Source of the DNA: JAFGJQ01 sp964586145
GTDB taxonomy: Bacteria; Planctomycetota; Phycisphaerae; UBA1845
Assembly: GCA_964586145.1 (NCBI GenBank)
Contig: CAZPHH010000099.1
Location: 1 to 17,216 of the forward strand
DNA length: 17,216 nucleotides
Reading direction: 5' to 3'
Shown: piece after piece, positions 14,266 through 17,216 of the stretch
Layout of the letters: each line of letters starts with the position of its first letter
Numbering within the stretch: position 1 is the first letter of the stretch
Made by a program: the position numbers and the translations under genes
The notes under the pieces: model-generated
Database searches by the model: none
What the model was told of the DNA's origin: nothing
The model's input: the letters and a program-made list of their open reading frames with translations, nothing else

Positions 14266-15621
14266 TCAGATGTGAAGCTGGTCGCGCAGATACTCCAGGC
14301 AGCGGCCCTTATCGATGCGAATCTGGCTTGCGTCGTCGCGGTTGCGGACGGTCACCGTGCCATCTTCCTTCGTCTGCCCGTCAATCGTGAAGCAGAACGG
14401 TGTGCCAGCCTCGTCCATCCGGGCGTAGCGCTTGCCGATCGACTGCTTCGCGTCGTACTGGCAGGGATAGTTCTTCTGCAACGCCTGAACGATCGGCTCG
14501 GCGATTTCCGGCAACCCGTCCTTGGCCACCAGCGGGAACACCGCCGCCTTGATCGGCGCCAGCCGCGGGTGGAACTTCATGTACTCCGGGCTGGCCCGGT
14601 TCTCGTCCACCGTGTACGCCTCCGTGATGAACGCCAGCACGCTGCGGTCAATGCCGCCCGACGGCTCGATCACGTACGGCACAAACCGCTCCTTCCGCTG
14701 GTCGTCGAACCACGTCAGGTCCTTGCCGCTGTGCTCCATGTGGGCCTTCAAATCGAAGTCCGTCCGGTTGGCGATGCCTTCCAGCTCGCTGAGGCCGAAC
14801 GGGAAGTCGTACTCCACGTCAGCGCAGCTCGCCGCGTAATGGGCCAGCTCTTCCTTGTCGTGCTCGCGCAGTCGCAGCTTCTCGCTTCGCAGGCCCAGCC
14901 CGACGTACCACCGGTGCCGCACGTCACGCCAGAACTCGTACCATATCGGCGCCTCCGACGGGTGGCAGAAAAACTCGATCTCGTACTGCTCGAACTCCCG
15001 CGACCGGAACGTGTAATTCCGCGGGTTGATCTCGTTGCGAAAACTCTTGCCCTGCTGGCAGATGCCCAACGGCAGCTTCACCCGCGTGGAGTCCGTCACG
15101 TTCCGAAAGTTCACGAAAATCCCCTGCGCCGTCTCCGGTCGCAGGTAAACCTTCGCCGCGTCGTCCCGAACGGCGCCCGCGTGGCTTTCGAACATCAGGT
15201 TGAACGCCCGCGGTTCGGTCAACTGGCACTCCGTGTGCTGGCCGGCCATCTTGCTGGGCTTCTTTGGACACGGCGTCTCATTGAGCTGGTCCGCCCGGAA
15301 CCGACCCTTGCAGCACTTGCAGTCCACCATCGGGTCGTTGAACCCGCCCACATGCCCCGAGGCTTCCCACACCTTCGGGTTCATGATGATGGCGCAATCC
15401 ACGCCCACCATGTCGTATTCCCGGCCGTCCGGGCCGGGCGGCGGGTTCCGCACCATGTCGTTCCACCAGGCATCCTTCACGTTGCGCTTCAACTCCGTAC
15501 CCAGCGGGCCATAGTCCCAGAACCCGCCGATCCCGCCGTAGATTTCGCTCGACTGGAAGATGAAGCCGCGACGCTTGCACAACGCCACAATCCTGTCCAT
15601 CACGTCCGCTTTGGATGCCAT
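14266..15621 (-). CDS. glyQS: Glycyl-tRNA synthetase, alpha2 type
   Basis: This 451-aa class II synthetase charges tRNA-Gly. It is the single-chain dimeric form found in Thermus, actinobacteria, archaea and eukaryotes, not the alpha2beta2 form. Visible features are GGIGGFWDYGPLG near the N-terminus, a Cys-rich insertion (CKCCKGRFRADQLN...CPKK) that may bind zinc, RPETAQGIFVNF, motif 2 in FRNEINPRNYTFRSREFEQYEIEFF, and motif 3 in EPSGGIDRSVLAF. The anticodon-binding domain begins near RLAPIKAAVFPL and includes IGKRYARMDEAGTPFC. The ATG at 15621 gives the usual N-terminus; its AGGAA site lies rather far upstream (about 11-12 bases). A promoter and a palindrome lie upstream. Confidence 0.96.
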   Translation of the reverse strand: MASKADVMDRIVALCKRRGFIFQSSEIYGGIGGFWDYGPLGTELKRNVKDAWWNDMVRNPPPGPDGREYDMVGVDCAIIMNPKVWEASGHVGGFNDPMVDCKCCKGRFRADQLNETPCPKKPSKMAGQHTECQLTEPRAFNLMFESHAGAVRDDAAKVYLRPETAQGIFVNFRNVTDSTRVKLPLGICQQGKSFRNEINPRNYTFRSREFEQYEIEFFCHPSEAPIWYEFWRDVRHRWYVGLGLRSEKLRLREHDKEELAHYAASCADVEYDFPFGLSELEGIANRTDFDLKAHMEHSGKDLTWFDDQRKERFVPYVIEPSGGIDRSVLAFITEAYTVDENRASPEYMKFHPRLAPIKAAVFPLVAKDGLPEIAEPIVQALQKNYPCQYDAKQSIGKRYARMDEAGTPFCFTIDGQTKEDGTVTVRNRDDASQIRIDKGRCLEYLRDQLHI

Positions 15622-15721
15622 GCTGTTTCGCTTCCTCGGACCGACCGCTTCAAGTGACCACAACGCTCAACCAGACACGCGCCCCGGCCCCATAACCGGC
15701 CACTCGCGCGCGAATCGGACG

Positions 15722-15750
15722 TTTTTACCAGAACCGCTGCCGGGCAACAA
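15722..15750 (-). promoter_or_regulatory. Promoter for glyQS
   Basis: On the minus strand, TTGTTG (complement of 15745-15750), a 17-base spacer and TAAAAA (complement of 15722-15727), with TG one base upstream of the -10 as an extended element. The start near 15715 gives a leader of about 94 bases. Confidence 0.5.
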
Positions 15751-15765
15751 ATCGACACGTCGATT
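15750..15765. promoter_or_regulatory. Inverted repeat AATCGAC-AC-GTCGATT, possible operator
   Basis: Perfect 7-bp arms (15750-15756, 15759-15765) flank a 2-base centre. The loop is too short for an RNA hairpin, so a dimeric DNA-binding protein site is more likely. It touches the -35 of the glyQS promoter. Confidence 0.4.
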
Positions 15766-15986
15766 CGCCGCATCGAACGGCCAACCTCCTTCCTGTCGGC
15801 CACTTAGCCGTTGCGCCCCCCGACCCCGCGCCAAACCAAGCTGCCGGGCGTACGCTCACCCCTTCCATCGTCACAGCCCGCACAGGCCGAACAACGCCGG
15901 AAAAACAGCATAACTGCTTTTCTGACAACGGGTTGCAAGGTCCGATACGCCCGCGCGCCGCTCGCCGGCACGGGTCGCCGCTTTGC

Positions 15987-15995
15987 TGGTATACC
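15987..15995 (+). promoter_or_regulatory. Extended -10 promoter of the small-ORF unit
   Basis: TGGTATACC gives TG at 15987-15988 and TATACC at 15990-15995. A start near 16001 would place a 66-base leader before the 29-codon ORF. An alternative upstream pair is CTGACA (15922-15927) with GATACG (15944-15949). Confidence 0.4.
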
Positions 15996-16014
15996 CGCAG
16001 GAAGAAGCGATTGG

Positions 16015-16042
16015 GCCGCCGCGGTGAAACGCGGCTGGCGGC
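16015..16042 (+). promoter_or_regulatory. Leader hairpin just before the small-ORF ribosome site
   Basis: GCCGCC (16015-16020) pairs with GGCGGC (16037-16042), and GCG (16021-16023) with CGC (16030-16032), around a GTGAAA loop with a 4-base bulge. An alternative inner stem CCGCG/CGCGG is also possible. It ends 5 bases before the purine-rich ribosome site. Confidence 0.5.
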
Positions 16043-16066
16043 TTTCCGGAGGAGGAGGCAAGAAGC

Positions 16067-16156
16067 ATGTATACGGCCCACGTGGTGTATTGGTTTTTCC
16101 GGCGTAAGGCTCGCATGATGTTCCTGACCGCCTGCTGCTACGCCGCGTTGTGTTGA
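16067..16156 (+). CDS. 29-residue small ORF with a very strong ribosome site
   Basis: ATG at 16067 follows GGAGGAGGAGG (16048-16058) by 8 bases, the strongest ribosome site in the window. The product starts MYTAHVVYWFF, has a basic centre RRKAR, and continues MMFLTACCYAALC before a TGA. It is hydrophobic at both ends with three Cys and no Asp or Glu, so it may associate with membrane. It lies in its own apparent transcript, with a promoter-like site, a leader hairpin and a strong terminator 70 bases after the stop. I recognise no family. It could be a small protein, a leader peptide or an incidental ORF within a regulatory RNA of about 260 bases. Confidence 0.5.
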   Translation: MYTAHVVYWFFRRKARMMFLTACCYAALC

Positions 16157-16225
16157 GCCGTAGGAGGGACCATTCCTTTCTTTCTCTTGGCGGGTGGGGA
16201 GAGAAGCCAGGGGTAAGGGAGCACT

Positions 16226-16265
16226 GGGCCGTTCCGGAGAGAGCCGGGACGGCCCTCTTCCTTCC
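16226..16265 (+). terminator. Strong hairpin terminator
   Basis: GGGCCGTTCCGG (16226-16237) pairs with CCGGGACGGCCC (16244-16255) over 12 bp with one G-U pair, around an AGAGAG loop. A pyrimidine tail TCTTCCTTCC follows. It is the most convincing intrinsic terminator in the window. Confidence 0.8.
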
Positions 16266-16300
16266 GCCAACAAAGCATGTCGGACCGCCGGCCGGTCGCG

Positions 16301-16306
16301 TATACT
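16301..16306 (+). promoter_or_regulatory. -10 box for the ferredoxin gene
   Basis: TATACT matches five of six consensus bases. The -35 region (about 16278-16283) is weak. Transcription would start near 16313, almost at the ATG of a 19-codon ORF (16315-16374) whose TGA lies in the same frame as the ferredoxin, 36 bases before its GTG. Confidence 0.45.
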
Positions 16307-16410
16307 GAGACACGATGAACGCCCCTGACGCCCGGGTTGGTCCGGGCGCCGACCGCGGAAACATGGCCTCATGACAACCGGCCGGCCCACCCGGCCACGG
16401 ACGACCCGAC

Positions 16411-16989
16411 GTGAACCCCGCCAACCCCCATTCCAGCCGCCGGCGATTCTTCCGCGAAGGCCTGGCCCGCATGGTCGGACCGCTCGCCGATTACCTGGGC
16501 GATCGGCTCCATCTACCCACGCCGCGCATCCACCTCCGGCCACCCGGCGCAATTCCGGAAGACGCCTTCAACGACACCTGTTACCGCTGCGGCACGTGCG
16601 TCGGCGTGTGCCCGGCCAAGGCCATCGTGGCCCTGCACGATCCGGCCGACGCCGCGCACGGCACGCCGATCATCGATCCCGACCTCGCCGCATGCACTCT
16701 GTGTGAAACGCTGGCCTGCACCGCCAACTGCCCCAGCGGCGCCCTGCTCCCCGTCCTCGATCGGTACTCCGTCCGCATGGGGACGGCCATCGTCTACACG
16801 CCCGTCTGCCTCCGCGCCCGGGGCGAGAACTGCACCCACTGCGCAGACGCCTGCCCCATCGGCGTGACGGCCATTCAGATCCCCGACGCCGGCCCCCCGC
16901 GCGTTTTGGCCAACGGCTGCACCGGCTGCGGCCAATGCCAACTCCACTGCCCCACAACGCCCAAAGCCATCACCGTCAAGCCCCACTGA
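16411..16989 (+). CDS. Four-cluster ferredoxin, NapG/MauM-type
   Basis: This 192-aa protein starts at GTG 16411; an in-frame TGA at 16372-16374 blocks any extension upstream, and the ribosome site is weak. Sixteen cysteines form four [4Fe-4S] motifs: Cys57/60/63/67 (CYRCGTCVGVCP), Cys95/98/103/107 (CTLCETLACTANCP), Cys133/141/144/148 (ending CTHCADACP) and Cys170/173/176/180 (CTGCGQCQLHCP). This layout matches NapG/MauM-family electron carriers. The N-terminus has SSRRRFFREGLARMVG, which resembles a twin-arginine motif, but no hydrophobic stretch follows, so export is unlikely or unusual. No NapA, NapH or other redox partner is visible before the window ends. Its role is electron transfer with an unknown partner. 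Confidence 0.88.
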   Translation: MNPANPHSSRRRFFREGLARMVGPLADYLGDRLHLPTPRIHLRPPGAIPEDAFNDTCYRCGTCVGVCPAKAIVALHDPADAAHGTPIIDPDLAACTLCETLACTANCPSGALLPVLDRYSVRMGTAIVYTPVCLRARGENCTHCADACPIGVTAIQIPDAGPPRVLANGCTGCGQCQLHCPTTPKAITVKPH

Positions 16990-17216
16990 GCCTACCCTCC
17001 TGCCCGCACCCCGTTTCAACGGACTTTCCGATCCGTACCCTGCCTTCCGCTTGCAGGAACGGTTCCGGCGCGTCGCAATGCCGGGTCCGTCCATCCTGCT
17101 TCGTGCCGTAGCCTCCGCTCGATCGCTCAAACCCTGCTCCCACAACACGCAATGTCTCCGCCCTCCGCCCCATCCCCGCATGAGGGCCATAGGCCCGCCC
17201 GACACCAGCCCGCCGT

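Larger units (their letters stand above)
15622..16410. other. 789-base region without a conventional gene
   Basis: From left to right this holds the glyQS leader and promoter, a 7+7 palindrome, an imperfect AAAACAG/CTGCTTTT hairpin (15899-15921), then a compact plus-strand unit (15987-16265), and the promoter and leader of the ferredoxin gene. The long frames on both strands here are Arg- and Pro-rich shadows. Confidence 0.6.

Noticed and set aside
14272..15657. 461-codon open frame on the plus strand
   Set aside because: It is the complement of the glycyl-tRNA synthetase, which has clear class II motifs; the plus frame has none.
15899..15921. Rho-independent terminator on the minus strand (GAAAAGCAG...CTGTTTTTC)
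   Set aside because: The stem is mostly A-T and no minus-strand gene lies upstream to need it; it remains only an imperfect inverted repeat.
16411..16480. Twin-arginine export signal on the ferredoxin
   Set aside because: SRRRFF is present but no hydrophobic core or cleavage site follows.
16990..17216. Minus-strand frame of 65 codons in the final segment
   Set aside because: It has no ribosome site, no recognisable motif and shadow-like composition; nothing in these 227 bases can be supported as a feature.

Overview
The window is GC-rich chromosomal DNA from a bacterium. The gene content points to a Planctomycetota lineage, perhaps Phycisphaerae-like: a large secreted sugar-hydrolase-like protein with a LamG end, a bacterial deoxyhypusine-synthase homologue, an alpha2-type glycyl-tRNA synthetase, and intergenic GGCTTTCCAGCC-type palindromes. 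This taxonomic call is inferred from gene types and base composition, not from a marker phylogeny. I saw no transposase, integrase, CRISPR array, tRNA or rRNA.

Layout. Positions 1-6400 hold a plus-strand run: an exported transglutaminase-fold protein (153-1757), Bpt leucyl/arginyl-transferase, a GT9 heptosyltransferase-like enzyme, a DUF2062 membrane protein, Maf, a thioredoxin-fold lipoprotein and signal peptidase I. This is mostly envelope, export and housekeeping work. A small two-helix membrane ORF (1455-1631) lies on the opposite strand inside the 3' end of the first gene.

Positions 6386-9325 start with a promoter and a clear SAM-I riboswitch (6511-6612), followed by a long structured leader and an aspartokinase catalytic domain without ACT regulatory domains. 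A palindromic repeat array (7774-7924) separates this from a deoxyhypusine synthase-like gene. The riboswitch ties the kinase to methionine/SAM supply.

Positions 9311-12595 hold one 1094-residue secreted protein on the minus strand. It diverges from an MgtE magnesium channel gene across a 206-bp spacer that contains a 7-copy 8-bp tandem repeat. MgtE converges on the minus-strand glycyl-tRNA synthetase gene.

Positions 15622-16410 have no conventional gene. They hold the glycyl-tRNA synthetase promoter with an abutting palindrome, and a compact plus-strand unit: promoter-like site, hairpin leader, very strong ribosome site, 29-codon ORF and hairpin terminator (about 15987-16265). This unit is the best candidate here for something undescribed. 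A four-cluster NapG/MauM-type ferredoxin gene (16411-16989) follows. The last 227 bases show no supportable feature.

The observations most worth following are the SAM-I switch on an ACT-less aspartokinase, the small-ORF/RNA unit, the transglutaminase-fold protein with Gly at the expected catalytic Cys, and the antisense small membrane ORF.
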